DNA from: Manis javanica
Lineage: Eukaryota > Chordata > Mammalia > Pholidota > Manidae
Length of the DNA stretch: 64,000 nucleotides
Direction: 5' to 3'
Assembly (NCBI RefSeq): GCF_040802235.1
Contig: NC_133158.1
Span: 164,025,401 to 164,089,400, forward strand
Every line of letters begins with the position of its first letter. Position 1 is the stretch's first letter. The notes below the pieces were generated by a model, which was not told the DNA's origin, made no database searches, and saw nothing but the letters and a program-made list of their open reading frames with translations. A program made the translations under genes and the position numbers. Shown here one piece after another: positions 1-11,265 of the stretch.

Positions 1-1660
1 GGTTTGAGGAGAGACCATATGAAGCAGTTAGTGAACAGGAAAGCAAATGTATTGGGCAAGTACAGAGCTTTTTTGAAGTGAATGTATTGAATGCCCATTA
101 GTTACTGCTGGGTGCATTTAGTATTGGGTACATTCAGCATTGTGGCATGTCTTTCTCAAGGAAAGTTCAGCAACTGGGGTGCAGGCATGGATTGTCTGTT
201 GGATTTAATCAGGGTCAAGATTTTGTCAATGAACATGAGGGCATGAGAAAGAGAGTTAAGAATCAGAAGGCAGGGATTATAATGGTGGAACATGGATCCA
301 AAGCGAGGATGTGAGGAAGGGGGATGAGGGGTGGGAAAGGAGCTGTAGGAGGGTGGGTGGATCAGACATCTTAACAAAGTGGAAGAAATGCTGGGTGGGA
401 GTACTTGAGTGGTGTGCTGGAAGGATAGGAGAATGGATGCCTGAAATAAGGATCTCTGAAGCAGGTTGTGCTTTTGCCATGATGATAAGGAATGACCTTG
501 GCACTAGGTCACTAAGATGGTCAAAGGCAAGATCATTGAAGGTAAGGAGGTGAAGAAACTGAGAGACTAACATGTTGGGTGGTCATCCTTCGGGTGTTGA
601 AGTAACTGAGACCGGTGGCAGCAGTACAGATACAAGGGAGCAGGGAGGCATCCAAAGGGAAATAATGGATGACAACAACTAGGAGGACTTTTCCTAATGA
701 AAAAATCTGATGTCACGAACTGTGTCTTGAAGAAAGATAAATGGTTCCAAAGTGAGGACACTAAGAAAAGAAGACATCAGGGCTCTTGGAGCTGATCACC
801 AAATATTTGTTGTATGCCTGGTGTGTGCTGGGCACAATTCTACCATTTACAGTGTGAGGTGTGGCTGATTAAACAACTTTCACTCAACAGGGCCACAAGG
901 GGCAGCCAGTTTTCTGTTGGAAGAACCACTGAGGATAAAGGAGACTTGCTGATCATAGATTCTGGGTTCCAGAGAACAGAATCCAGGGGTTGGGGGACAA
1001 GGAAGCAAGATGGGGCCAGCATAGCATGGAGAAGACAGATGGGTTTTGGTGGTGACTGAGGTAAACTGGGGTGGGAGGCATCATGGGATTAGGCCTTGTG
1101 CTGTCCTGAAAGATGGGTTCAAGTCCAAGAGTTTGGAGCCACTGAGCAACATTCTTCTCCTTGGGCTCCCAATGGTGTGGACTGGGCCTGTTCTGGGGTG
1201 TGATCCCTTTAGCACCTGGGAATGAATTAGGGGAGGTCCTCCTGGCTCCCTTGTGGAGTGTGCCAGTCTCACCCACAGCACAGTTAGACTGCCTCCTCTC
1301 TTGCTGCAACCTGCAGTCTTGGAGTCTTTGTTGATGAAATGATCCAAAATAACTATTAGGCAACCTCTGACTTAAAGCTTTAGACCCTTTCTTCAGGTTC
1401 TAGGCCTTGGGTTGGGCTCTTGGCTCCGTTCCTTCTGGTAAAGGGAGAGTAGAGTGGTGGGAAGGACACTGGTGTGCTGATACAGAGATCTCCATCCCAA
1501 GGGAGGCTCCTGTGTTGACCTATTCCACTACATGATCCTGAACAGGCCCTTCCCCTTTCTGGACTTGAGCCCGTCCTTCAAGTGAGGGGGATGCGTGAAA
1601 TATTCTTAATGTTTTTGCTTTATATGCCTCCGATTTCATAAAGGAATAATGCCCAAATAG
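1..1660. other. No recognised gene or young repeat
   Basis: No reading frame here resembles a known protein, and all open frames are short and of low complexity. Around 800-870 there is a short stretch reminiscent of the tails of old mammalian interspersed repeats (a 'gtgtgctgggcac' phrase), but it is too diverged to classify. I see no promoter or RNA gene. Confidence 0.5.
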
Positions 1661-1668
1661 AGAAATAA

Positions 1669-2240
1669 ATGAGCATGGAAAATAAGCCAGAAAAGGAGAA
1701 ATCCAATGGCCTGACAATCATAACCAATTTTTACCTCATGAGGAATCCTAGAAATGCAAATCAGAACAATGAGATGCCTTACGCAATGTGTCAGATACTG
1801 GTGACATGGTTGGGAGAAATGTGCATGCCCAACAGGCCAGCCATTCCACTTCTGATAGGTGTTCCCAAAGAAACTCACACGTATGTGAGAAGATGTATAC
1901 ATGATTGCAGCATAGTTTGTAGTGGCAAGAAGTTGGAAATAGCCAGTATGTCCTTCATTGGAAAATAGACTGGTAAAATGGTATATAGTCTTACTATGGA
2001 CTACTAAAAAGCACTTGAAAGAAATAAACTGCAACTGCTCAACATGCAATGTTGAGTAAAACTGGACACAGTCATATATACAATATGAAATAATTTTTGT
2101 GAATGGTTTTATGTCAACCAAATACTACACATGGATTATGAGTACCTACGTATTTATGTAAAGCGTGAAAAATACACTGGAATGATGTACCAAAATTATG
2201 GTTATTGCAATGGGGAATGAAAGCAGTAGTAAGGAATTTG
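1669..2240 (+). repeat. Ancient L1 3' end (sense)
   Basis: The block reads like the 3' terminal part of an old mammalian L1 (L1M type). It has the order 'aatgcaaatcagaacaatga', then 'ccattccacttctgatagg', then 'gttgga..tagccagtatgtcc', then a short AT-rich tail. The 99-residue open frame at 1669-1968 is the decayed ORF2 C-terminus/3' UTR of this repeat and not an independent gene. It is more diverged than the L1 copies on the minus strand further right, so it is probably the oldest layer here. The subfamily is inferred from memory of the consensus and has not been aligned. Confidence 0.55.
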
Positions 2241-2249
2241 GGCTAAGAT

Positions 2250-3550
2250 TTGGCATGATAAACTTTATTAAGGTATTATTGATATACAACCTTATGAAGG
2301 TTTCACATGAGCAACGTTGTGGTTACTACATTCATCCATATTATCAAGTCCCCCCAACATACCCCATTACAGTCACTGTCCATCAGCGTAGTAAGATGCT
2401 ATAGAGTCACTACTTGTCTTCTCTGTGCTATACTGCCTTCCCTATGGCCCCTCCTACATTGTGTGTGCTAATCATAATGACCCTTAATCCCCTTCTCCCT
2501 TCCTGACCCCCTGCCCTCCCCACCCCCTTTCTCTTTGGTAACCCTTTGGTAACCACTAGTCACTTATTGAAGTCTGTTGAGTCTGCTGCTGTTTTTGTTC
2601 CCTCGTTTTTGCTTTGTTGTTAATACTCCACAGATGAGTGAAATCATTTGGTACTTCTATTTCTCCACCTGGCTTATTTCACTGACCATAATACCCTCTA
2701 GCTCCATCCATGTTGTTGCAAATTGTAGGATGTTTTCTTCTTATGGCTGAATAGTATTCCATTGTATATCTGTATCACATCTTCTTTATCCATTCATCTA
2801 CTGATGGACACTTAGGTTGCTTCCATTTCTTAGCTATTCTAAATAGTGTTGCAATAAACATAGGGGTGCATACGTCTTTTGGAATCTGGGATCTTGTTTT
2901 CTTCAGGTAAATTTCTAGGACTGGAATTAATGGGTGAAATGGTATTTCTGTTTTTAGTTTTTAGAAGAACCTCCCTAACTGCTTTCCACAATGGTTGAAC
3001 TAATTTACATTCCCACCAACAGTGGAGGAGGGTTTCCCTTTCTCCACATCCTCGCCAGCATTAGTTGTTGCTTGTTTGGATATTGGCCATCCTAACTGCT
3101 GTGAGGTAATATTTCATTGTGATTTTAATTTGCATTTCACTGATGATTAGTGATGTAGATCATCTTTTCATGTGCCATCTGAATTTATTCTTTAGAGAAG
3201 TATCTGTCCAAATCCTCTACCCATTTTTCAGTCGGGTTATTTGCTTTTTGGGTGTTGAGGCATGTGAATTCTTTATATATTTTGGTTGTTAAACCCTTGT
3301 TGGATATGTCATTTATGAATATATTCTCCCATACTGTAAGATGCCTTTTTGTTCTGCTGATGGTGTCCTTTACTGTACAGACGCTTTTTAGCTTGAAGTA
3401 GTCCGATGAGTTCATTTTTGCTTTTTGCTTCCCTTTCCCAAGATGTGTTCAGGAAAAAGTTGCTAATGTTTATATTCAAGAGATTTTTACCTATGTTTTC
3501 TTCTTTGTAGTAGATCTTGAAGTTGGGGAGCATAAATACCCCCATGGCAT
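2250..3550 (-). mobile_element. 5'-truncated L1 3' fragment
   Basis: On the minus strand this is the 3' UTR and the C-terminal part of L1 ORF2. It contains the strongly conserved stretch 'tcatctactgatggacactt' (plus-strand view, about 2796). The copy parallels the 3' part of the larger L1 that begins at 5851, and the two can be aligned by eye along most of their length. Near 3500 it jumps from the 'gagatttttacctatgtttt' segment straight to 'cttgaagttggggag', skipping roughly 240 bases present in the other copy at 6945-7255. Beyond 3550 the L1 similarity stops, so the element is 5'-truncated or was cut by a later event. Confidence 0.8.
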
Positions 3551-3647
3551 GATAAACTTTTTAAACTTTTTCTTTTAAGCTTACTGTTGAATGTAAAGAC
3601 CACAAGTAAAGATGATGTTAATGATTGTTATTAATTCTGGGTGAAGG

Positions 3648-3975
3648 TGTCTTGCCAATGGGTTTGAGACCCGGGCAAGTTCACAAGTTCACTATGGATT
3701 CAGTGTGACCAAAGAACTTGACAGCAAAATGTTCTTTGGGGTGAAAGGGTTTATTACCCAGCTTGTTCTCCTGGCAGTAGGTCGAGCACTAGCATCTCTG
3801 CCTCCACCCAGAGCACTGGGCCAAGCTCTCTATATTCCTTATTGCCTAAAGGTGTGGAAGTGGTAGCCTAACAACAGGCCAGTTACATCATCAAGTGGTT
3901 CAAGTTCAGTGAGGATCCTGGCCATAGGAACCCCAGCTTCCCCACACTCCACCCCTCCAGGATTCTCGCCTAACA
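3648..3975 (-). repeat. ERV-L type 3' LTR
   Basis: On the minus strand a block of 328 bases starts TGTTAGGCGAG (3975) and ends in ACA (3648), the canonical TG...CA LTR form. A minus-strand AATAAA lies within 'ggtaataaaccctttcacc' (plus view around 3745-3765), a likely poly(A) signal. It sits just downstream of the ERV-L-like integrase on the same strand, in the place expected for the 3' LTR. No matching 5' LTR is visible on the 5850 side, so the element is incomplete and its target-site duplication cannot be tested. Confidence 0.65.
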
Positions 3976-4639
3976 ATATACATGCTTTCAATCTTCCACA
4001 ATGGTTCCTGTGTGACAAAGCTGGAGCACTGCAACCAGATTCCACAATAGCAACAGAGGATAAAAACAACTTAAGAGATAACAATAAAAATTAAGACACA
4101 AGATTTTGATACAGGTAACAAAAATTATAATAATCCTGAAGCCAGAGGAGGTTCCTAATAACAAAAATTATAATAATCCTCTAAGACTTTAGGGACGATA
4201 AGACACGTGTTTTAATGACACCAACATAAGCAAATTTTCTCCATCAGGTAGGATGAATTCAAGAGAGTGGTCCTGTGATAAGACTGTAGCAGGAAGGGGG
4301 TCCCTTCCAGGTCTAGTATATCATACTTGTATACTTGTACTCCTTTCCCTGTGGGGGTTACTGAAGGGTCTGTATATAGTGCTGCTGGAGGTGCATGCAC
4401 TGGCCATAATGATAAAACTCTCTGGTAAGATGCTCCTACCTTCTGGCCATTCAGGATATACTACTATGACCTTTGGCAGCCACTCTGCTATTATTCCAGG
4501 AATACACAGGAGGCCAGCTTCCAGGCCTTTTCTCCAAGGTGGCAGGAGAGCCAGCCATTGTGTATCCATGTGTCAAAAGGTCCAAGGCCACGTCCACTGA
4601 ATGGATTCTCCGGGGTTCAGTGCAGTTGGTGCTGGCAGC

Positions 4640-5447
4640 AAGATATCATTCTGGTGGCTGAACCTTGGCTTCAGTGAGTCTTCCTTGGTTTGAACTTGCA
4701 ATTGTATATGGGAGGCAGCCATGTGTTAACATGTCTATGGGGCTCAGGGCTCCCTTTCAAGGTCTCTCATTCAAATGCAATAGCACAGTCCATAAGTGGA
4801 CTGACCATCCCCACAGACTACTGGTATCTGACTTTAGTCCAGATGTTAACAAGCCATTGTGTCTCTCTATCATGCCTGCTGCAGTAGGATTGTGTGGCAC
4901 ATGAAACTTCCATTTGATTCCCAGGTGTTACACCCATTCTTGCACTGTATGTCCAGTAAAATGGGTGCTCTGATCACTCTCAATTACCTGTGGTCAGCCA
5001 TAGGCAGCAAAGAGACACGCCAGACCTCTTTTGTTCATCTGCTGGTCTGCACAACGGGTAGGAAAAGCAACCAGAAGGCCAGTAGCTGTGTCCACACAAG
5101 TCATGGCATACCAATATCCTTCTGAAACAGGTAGAGGCCCAATATAGTCTATCTGCCACCTGATAAGGGGTATAGGCCCCTTAGCTATTGTCTCGTAGAT
5201 GCAGGAGCCAAGCTGATATTGACTCCAAGGGCTTCTGCCTAACCCGTGAGCCCAAATCCACCAGGTCGGGCTGAGTATAGGGGCGTAGGATAGAGTGCTC
5301 CATGACCTGGGGAGGGGCTGCTCCTCTCTTTGCAGAACTTTCAGCTGCTGGGTCTTTATTTTCTTTACAATCACTGGGTGTGCTTTCAGTACAGGAGCGG
5401 TCAGTGTTCCCGGCACTACCTCTTCATCCTTCCCCAGCTCCTCCATT
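4640..5447 (-). pseudogene. ERV-L-like integrase remnant
   Basis: Reading on the minus strand, the frame at 5446-4994 ends in an integrase core with WQIDYIGPLP (first catalytic Asp) followed by VDTATGLLVAFP. The same frame continues through a stop at about 4991 into VIESDQSTHFTGH (second Asp) and GMIERHNG (catalytic Glu), so the D,D35E layout can still be followed across stop codons. The wording of these motifs is that of the ERV-L (class III) family, which usually lacks env. That agrees with an LTR following shortly downstream with no env between. The protein is dead: I see at least three in-frame stops. ERV-L integrase would have joined viral DNA ends to host DNA. Confidence 0.8.
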
Positions 5448-5850
5448 TCTGGGGCTCATGGCACCTTTCTTGCCCCTCCTCCGAGTGCCTCCTCTGCTAC
5501 AACCTTTACCTTTTCCACTGTGCCTCACAGCAATGCTACCTCAGCCTTCAGAAGGTCTCTTACCTTCACCTCAATGCTTCGCAGCTGACCTTCTCATGCC
5601 ACCTCCTCCTCCTCCTGTGCTTCCCTCAGGAGTTCGTCTTTTTCCTTGATGGCCTCTTCCTCCTTCAGAACATGTGGCAGCACTGCTGTCCCATTCTATA
5701 AGGAATTTTTTACGTCTTCAATGGCACCTTGCTGCTGACGTTCTTATGCTGCCTCCTCTTGCATCAATGTTATTTCCTTCTTCAGAGAATCCACAGAAGT
5801 TTGCAGGTCATGTTCTTCTGCCGCCATTTCCTGGATCTCTCCTGTAGACT
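5448..5850 (-). pseudogene. ERV-L internal region upstream of integrase (charged coiled coil)
   Basis: Directly upstream of the integrase, on the same strand, the translation is rich in Glu, Lys and Gln, for example EKDELLREAQEEEE, with scattered stops. It is a low-complexity, coiled-coil-like segment. A Glu/Lys-rich coiled coil occurs in some ERV-L gag proteins, so this may be gag fused to pol after an internal deletion of RT. I cannot assign it firmly. The proline- and serine-rich open frames on the plus strand at 5295-5701 are its antisense shadows. The block ends at the poly(T) of the neighbouring L1 at 5851. Confidence 0.4.
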
Positions 5851-8800
5851 TTTTTTTTTGTATCATTAATCTACGATTACATGAGGAACATTATTTTTAC
5901 AAGGCTACCCCCTTCACCAAGTCCCCTCCCCCACAAACCCCATTACAGTCACTGTCCATCAGTGTAGAAGATGTAGAGTCACTACTTGTCTTCTCTGTGT
6001 TGCACAGCCCTCCCCATGACCCCCACAACATTATACATGCTAATTGTAGTGCCACCCCCTTTGTTCCCCAATCTTATACTTCCCTTCCCACCCATCCTCC
6101 CCAGTCCTTTTCCCTTTGGTAACTGTTAGTCCATTCTTGGGTTCTGTGATTCTGCTGCTGTTTTGTTCCTTCAGCTTTTTCTTTGTTTTTATATTCCACA
6201 TATGAGTGAAATCATTTGTTACTTGTCTTTCTTTGCCAGGCTTATTTCACTGAGCATAATACCCTCTAGCTCCATCCATGTTGTTGCAAATGTTAGAATT
6301 TGTTTTCTGCTCATGGCTGAATAATATTCCATTGTATATATGTACTACACTTTCTTTATTCACTCATCTACTGATGGACACTTAGGTTGCTTCCAATTCT
6401 TGGCTATTGTAAATAGTGTTGTGATAAACATAGGGGTACATTCCCACCAGCAGTGTAGGAGGGTTCCCCTTTCTCCACAACCTCACCAGCATTTGTGGTT
6501 GTTTGTCTTTTGGATGGTGGCAATCCTTACTTGTGTGAGGTGATATCTCATTGTGGTTTTAATTTGCATTTCTCTGATGACTAGCGATGTGGAGCATCTT
6601 TTCATGTGTCTGTTGGCCATCTGAATCTCTTCTTTGGAGGACTGTCTGTTCAGCTCCTCTCCCCATTTTTTAATTGGATTATTTGCTTTTTGTTTGTTGA
6701 GGTGTGTGAGCTCTTAATATATTTTGGATGTCAACCCTTTATCAGATCTGTCATTTATGAATATATTCTCCTATACTATAGGATACCTTTTTGTTCTATT
6801 GATGGTATCCTTTGCTATACAGAAGCTTTTCAGCTTAATATATTCCCACTTGTTCATTTTTGCTTTTGTTTCCCTTGCCCAGGGAGATATGTTTATGAAG
6901 GAGTCACTCATGTTTATGTCCAAGAGATTTTTGCCTATGTTTTTTCCTAAGAGTTTTACGGTTTCATAACTTATATTCAGGTCTTTGATCCATTTCAAAT
7001 TTACTTTTGTGTATGGGGTTAGACAGTGATCCAGTTTCATTCTCATACATGTAGCTGTTTAGTTTTGCCAACAACAGCTGTTGAAGAGGCTCTCATTTCA
7101 CCATTGTATGTCCATGGCTCCTTTATTGAATATTAATTGACCATATATGTTTGGGTTAATGTCTGGAGTCTCTATTCTGTTCCACTGGTCTGTGGCTCTG
7201 TTCTTGTGGCAGTACCAAATTGTCTTGATTACTGTGGCTTTGTAGTAGAGCTTGAAGTTGGGGAGCGAGATCCCCCCCCCCACTTTATTCTTCCTTCTCA
7301 GGATTGCTTTGGCTATTCGGGGTCTTTGGTGGTTCCATGTGAATTTTAGAACTCTTTGTTCCAGTTCGTTGAAGAATGCTGCTGGTATTTTGATAGGGAT
7401 TGCATTGAATCTGTAGATTGCTTTAGGCAGGATGGCCATTTGTACGATATTAATTCTTCCTAGCCAAGAGCATGGGATATGTTTCCATTTGTCAGTGTCC
7501 TCTTTAATTTCTCTTAAGAGTGTCTTGAAGTTTTCAGGGTAGAGGTCTTTCACTTCCTTGTTTAGGTTTATTCCTAGGTATTTTATTCTTTTTGATGCAA
7601 TTGTGAATGGAGTTGTTTTCTTGATTTCTCTTTCTGCTAGTTCATTGTTAGTGTATGGGAAAGCCACAGATTTCTGTGTATTAATTTTGTACCCTGCAAC
7701 TTTGCTGAATTGAGATAATGAGTTCTAGTCATTTTGGAGTGGATTCTTTAGGGTTTTTTATGTACAATATCATGTCATCTGCAAACAGTGACACTTTTAC
7801 TTCTTCTTTACCAATCCAGATTCCTTGTATTTCTTTGTTTTGTCTGATTGCCGTGGCTAGGACCTCCAGTACTATGTTGAATAAGAGTGGGGAGAGTGGG
7901 CATCCTTGTCTTTTTCCCGATCTTAGAGGAAAAGCTTTCAGCTTCTCGCTGTTAAGTATGATGTTGGCTGTGGGTTTATCACATATGGCCTTTATTATGT
8001 TGAGGTACTTGCCCTCTATACCCGTTTTGTTGAGAGTTTTTATCATGAATGGATGTTGAATTTTGTCAAATGCTTTTTCAGTGTCTATGGAGATGATCAT
8101 GTGGTTTTTTTCCTTCTTTTTGTTGATGTGGTGGATGATGTTGATGGATTTTCGAATGTTCTACCATCCTTGCATCCCTGAGATGAATCCCACTTGGTCA
8201 TGGTGTATGATCCTCTTGATGTATTTTTGAATTCGATTTGCTAATATCTTGTTGAGTATTTTTCATTCTATGTTCATCAGGGATATTGGTCTGTAATTTT
8301 CTTTTTCGGTGGGATCTTTGCCTGGTTTTGGTATTAGTGTGATGTTGGTTTCATAGAATGAGTCTGGAAGTATTCCCTCCTCTTCTATTTTTTGGAAAAC
8401 TTTAAGGAGAATGGGTATTATGTCTTCTCTGTATGTCTGATAGAATTCCACAGTAATTCCATCTGGCTCAGTGGTTTTGCTCTTTGGTAGTTTTTTGATT
8501 ACCGCTTCAATTTGGTTGCTGGTAATTGGTCTATTTAGATTTTCTGTTTCTTCCTTGGTCAGTCATGGAAGGTTGTATTTTTCCAGGAAGTTGTCCATTT
8601 CTTCTAGGTTTTCCAGCTTGTTAGCTTATAGATTCTCATAGTATTTTCTAATGATTCTTTGTATTTCTGTGGATTCCATTGTGATTTTTCCTCATTTCTG
8701 ATTCTGTTAATGTGTGTAGATTCTCTTTTTCTCTTAGTAAGTCTTGCTAGGGGTTTATCTATTTTGTTTATTTTCTCAAAGAACCAGCTCTTGGTCTCAT

Positions 8801-9452
8801 TGATTTTTTCTATTGTTTTATTCTTCTTAATTTTATTTATTTCTTCTCTGATCTTTATTATGTCCCTCCTTCTGCTGACTTTAGGTCTCACTTGTTCTTC
8901 TTTTTCCAGTTTCAATAATTGTGACTTTTGACTATTCATTTGGGATTTTTCTTCCTTCTTTAAATAGACCTGGGTTGCTACATACTTTCCTCTTAGATCT
9001 GCCTTTGCTGCATTCCCTAGAAGTTGGGGCTTTATGCTCTTGTTGTCATTTGTCTCCATATATTGCTTGATCTCGGTTTTAATTTGGTCATTGATCCATT
9101 GATTATTTAGGAGTATGTTTTTAAGCCTCCATGTGTTTGTGAGCCTTTTTTTTTTCTTTGTACAATTTATTTTTAATTTTATGCATTTGTGGTCTGAGAA
9201 GTTGGTTAGTAGAATTTCAATCTTTTTGAATTTACTGAGCCTCTTTTTGTGGCCCAGTATGTGGTCTATTCTGGAAAATGTTCCATGTGCACTTGAGAAG
9301 AATGTGTATCCTGTGGCTTTTGGGTGTAGAGCTCTGTAGATGACTGTTAAGTCTATCTGTTCTAGTGTGTTGTTCAGTGCTTCTGTGTCCTTACTTATTT
9401 TCTGTCTAGTGGATATCTCCTTTGGAGTGAGTGGTGTTTTGAAGTCTCCTAG
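5851..9452 (-). mobile_element. Full-length L1, block 3 (3' UTR and ORF2)
   Basis: This is the 3' block of a long L1 on the minus strand. It begins at a poly(T) run (the L1 A-tail in plus view) and continues through a 3' UTR of about 200 bases or more into ORF2. It is cut at 9452 by a provirus whose TCCTAG target duplication recurs at 12773, where the L1 resumes. With the other two blocks (12773-13325 and 26500-28840) the L1 adds up to about 6.5 kb, the usual full length. No clear L1 target-site duplication is seen between 5850 and 28841. Confidence 0.9.
6050..9452 (-). pseudogene. L1 ORF2 (endonuclease/reverse transcriptase), broken
   Basis: Minus-strand frames at 9470-8604, 8451-8263, 8100-7729 and 7667-7098 are consecutive pieces of L1 ORF2p. 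The first carries the end of the endonuclease domain with the SDH motif (NFSDHKCIKL). The second has the RT start with [22 protein letters not shown]. The third has the polymerase FADD motif (plus-strand 7774-7785) preceded by [10 protein letters not shown]. The fourth holds the post-RT region with [14 protein letters not shown]. Frameshifts and stops separate the pieces, so the protein cannot be made. In an active L1 this protein nicks target DNA and copies the L1 RNA. The extreme N-terminus of the 9470 frame is read from the adjoining LTR and is not L1. Confidence 0.9.
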
Positions 9453-9946
9453 TGTAGAGGTCCGAGCCATGGCCGAGGTCGGACCCCAGCCCTTCTAAGA
9501 TGGTGCTCACATCCGGTAATGGCACATCCCACACTTCCGCTCTGCTGAGTAGGAGAATCCCCCTCCCAGACCTTATAAGTAGTTCCGTGCTCGTGCACAC
9601 TGCATGATTTCCGCCCTGTCGCCAATAGAGTTAAAGGTCACGCATGCTCTCCCCTTTGATTGGTCTAGGAAACATATATATAGTGGTAGTTAGTAGTAGG
9701 CAAAAGGGAGAAGCCAGCAGGAGAAGCCAGCAGAAGAAGAAGCCAGCAGAACCAGAAGCTAGCGAGCCAGCCTGCAGAGACGAGAGGAATGAAATTAGAA
9801 ACTAAAAGAGCTCTAACTCATACTTGCCTGCATGCAAGCTGCAATCTTTCTGTAACACCGCCTGTGAGAAGAAATTAAAGCTGATTGAAACCGAACCAGG
9901 TCTCCTGTGATCGCGTCGACTCGACCCATGGGAAGCGGGCGTGATA
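9453..9946 (+). repeat. 5' LTR of the compact class II-like provirus
   Basis: The LTR begins TGTAGAGGTCCGAG and ends GTGATA just before the primer site. Its end is TA, not the canonical CA, and the 3' LTR ends the same way. It carries a TATA-like 'acatatatatagtgg' near 9670, followed by a purine-rich 'gaagccagcag' repeat cluster (9710-9760). An ATTAAA poly(A)-like signal lies near 9876. The 3' LTR has extra copies of the 'gaagccagcagaa' repeat, so this block varies in number. Confidence 0.9.
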
Positions 9947-9948
9947 GC

Positions 9949-9967
9949 TGGTGCCGAAACCCAGGAA
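9949..9967 (+). other. Primer binding site, tRNA-Phe type
   Basis: TGGTGCCGAAACCCAGGAA follows the 5' LTR after two bases. It is complementary to the 3' end of mammalian tRNA-Phe (whose site would read TGGTGCCGAAACCCGGGA) with one mismatch in the first 18 bases. This is where the primer tRNA would anneal to start minus-strand DNA synthesis. Confidence 0.75.
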
Positions 9968-10273
9968 CCTCTCCCAGCTCTGCGGGTAAGTCAGAGCTTT
10001 CTTCGTGAGACACAACCACCTGGCAGAACTGGCGACTGCGGACGACGTAGAGCTTCTTGTCCTGCAACGGTTCCAGTGGACTCCATTCGGAAAGATAGCC
10101 AGAGAAGCTGCCGGAGAGGAAGAGGGTGAGTGGACCAACGAGCAAAACGAAAGTAGGGTTAGAAAAGGCGAGAGTGAGCAGCTGTGGTGGGTGTTCCTGT
10201 CTTGTCTGATTGTCATAGTGTTCTTTGTTGTACTGTTTTGTATTGTCATGTATGGAATGAAAGGACGCCAGTG

Positions 10274-10450
10274 AAAGTTCGCGAGGTAGCGACGAAGCAG
10301 TAAAAGTTCGCGAGGTAGCGACAAAGCAATAAAAGTTCACGGGATAGCGACGAAGCAATAAAAGTTCGCGGGATAGCGATGGATGCAATAAAAGTTCGCG
10401 GGATAGCGACGGATGCAATAAAAGTTCGCGGGATAGCAACAAGAATACCC
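10274..10450 (+). repeat. 29-30 bp tandem repeat in the retroviral leader
   Basis: Six units begin with 'aaagttcgcg' or a one-base variant, at 10274, 10303, 10332, 10361, 10391 and 10421, so the period is 29, 29, 29, 30 and 30 bases. Each unit continues with 'ggatagcgacgaagcaat' or a close variant. The array lies between the primer site and the gag start, where packaging signals usually reside. The long minus-strand frame with repeated SRELLL words at 10442-9813 is an antisense shadow of this array. Confidence 0.9.
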
Positions 10451-10487
10451 CTTACCCACTTAAAATTTACCAATCTCCCTGTAAAAA

Positions 10488-10694
10488 ATGGGATCTGAAG
10501 TGTCTAGACTCAGAGCAGAGGAGCCTTTAAGGGCGCTCCTGAGAGCAAACGGGACCCCATTAAAAGCAAAAACCGCAAAAGCCTTCCTCCACACAGTAGA
10601 GAGACATGCTCAGTGGTTCCTAGATGAAGGAAAAATCACCTCACTGCCTCCAGGCATTCTCAGCCTGGGGAAAACCCAAACAATTAAAAACTGA
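10488..10694 (+). pseudogene. gag: gag matrix start, truncated
   Basis: The frame starts MGSEVSRLRAEEPLRALLRA and runs to HAQWFLDEGKIT. This resembles a betaretrovirus-type matrix domain: Met-Gly for myristoylation, then a helical domain ending in a W-F-x-(D/E)-E-G motif. Only about 50 codons of gag remain. At about 10655-10675 the sequence passes directly into integrase, so the rest of gag, all of pro, RT and RNase H, and the front of integrase are deleted. The Met chosen is the first one after the leader repeat array. Confidence 0.7.
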
Positions 10695-11265
10695 CAATGG
10701 GCCAGCATATACATCCAAACCATTCCTCAACTTCTTAAAAACACTGAATATCACCCACACCCCAGGAATCCCCTACAACCCTCAAGGACAGGGTATGGTG
10801 GAACGCACACACCTCACCCTCAAGAATGCATTATATAAACAAAAAGGGGGAATAGGGGAAGACTTCAGATCTGTAAAAGACAAACTAAATCTTATTTTAT
10901 TCATAAAAAATTTCTTAATATTGGACAAAAACGACCTCAATGCCGCCGAACGCCATACACAGCAGAATCAGCTAAAAGATTTACCAAAAATCCTATGGAA
11001 AGATGTATTAGAAGGGAAATGGAAAGGCCCGGATCCAGTACTAGTCTGGACCCGAGGCTCTGTTTGTGTTTTTCCACAGGACCAGAAAAACCCCATCTGG
11101 GTACCTGAACGGCTGACACACAAGCTCGAGAGCCATGAAGTCAGAGAACGGAGCCGCACTGATCCTGATCCTGGCAGGAATCACCTCACAAACCATGGCG
11201 GAGACGAGGGAATTATGGGGAATGGTGAAAGCATGGCCAGTACCACTCCCTCTCATTACCAATGA
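10665..11265 (+). pseudogene. pol: Integrase C-terminal half fused to the gag stub
   Basis: From the deletion junction the frame reads LKTDNGPAYTS (second catalytic Asp at 10693-10695), then GIPYNPQGQGMVERTH with the catalytic Glu at 10801-10803. The 35-residue spacing is that of D,D35E integrases. The C-terminal part has the WKGPDPVLVWTRG-type segment seen in class II integrases. The zinc-finger domain and first Asp are missing, so it cannot be active. The end overlaps the env start at 11135, as is usual. Confidence 0.85.

Noticed and set aside
5295..5701. Three overlapping plus-strand frames rich in Ser, Pro and Leu
   Set aside because: They are shadows of the Glu/Lys-rich minus-strand ERV-L region.
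9813..10442. Long minus-strand open frame with repeated SRELLL words
   Set aside because: It is the antisense translation of the leader tandem repeat and the LTR; a period near 30 bases keeps frames open by chance.
10246..10473. Regular repeats resembling a CRISPR array
   Set aside because: Units are contiguous with no unique spacers, the host is a mammal, and the array lies in a proviral leader between the primer site and gag.
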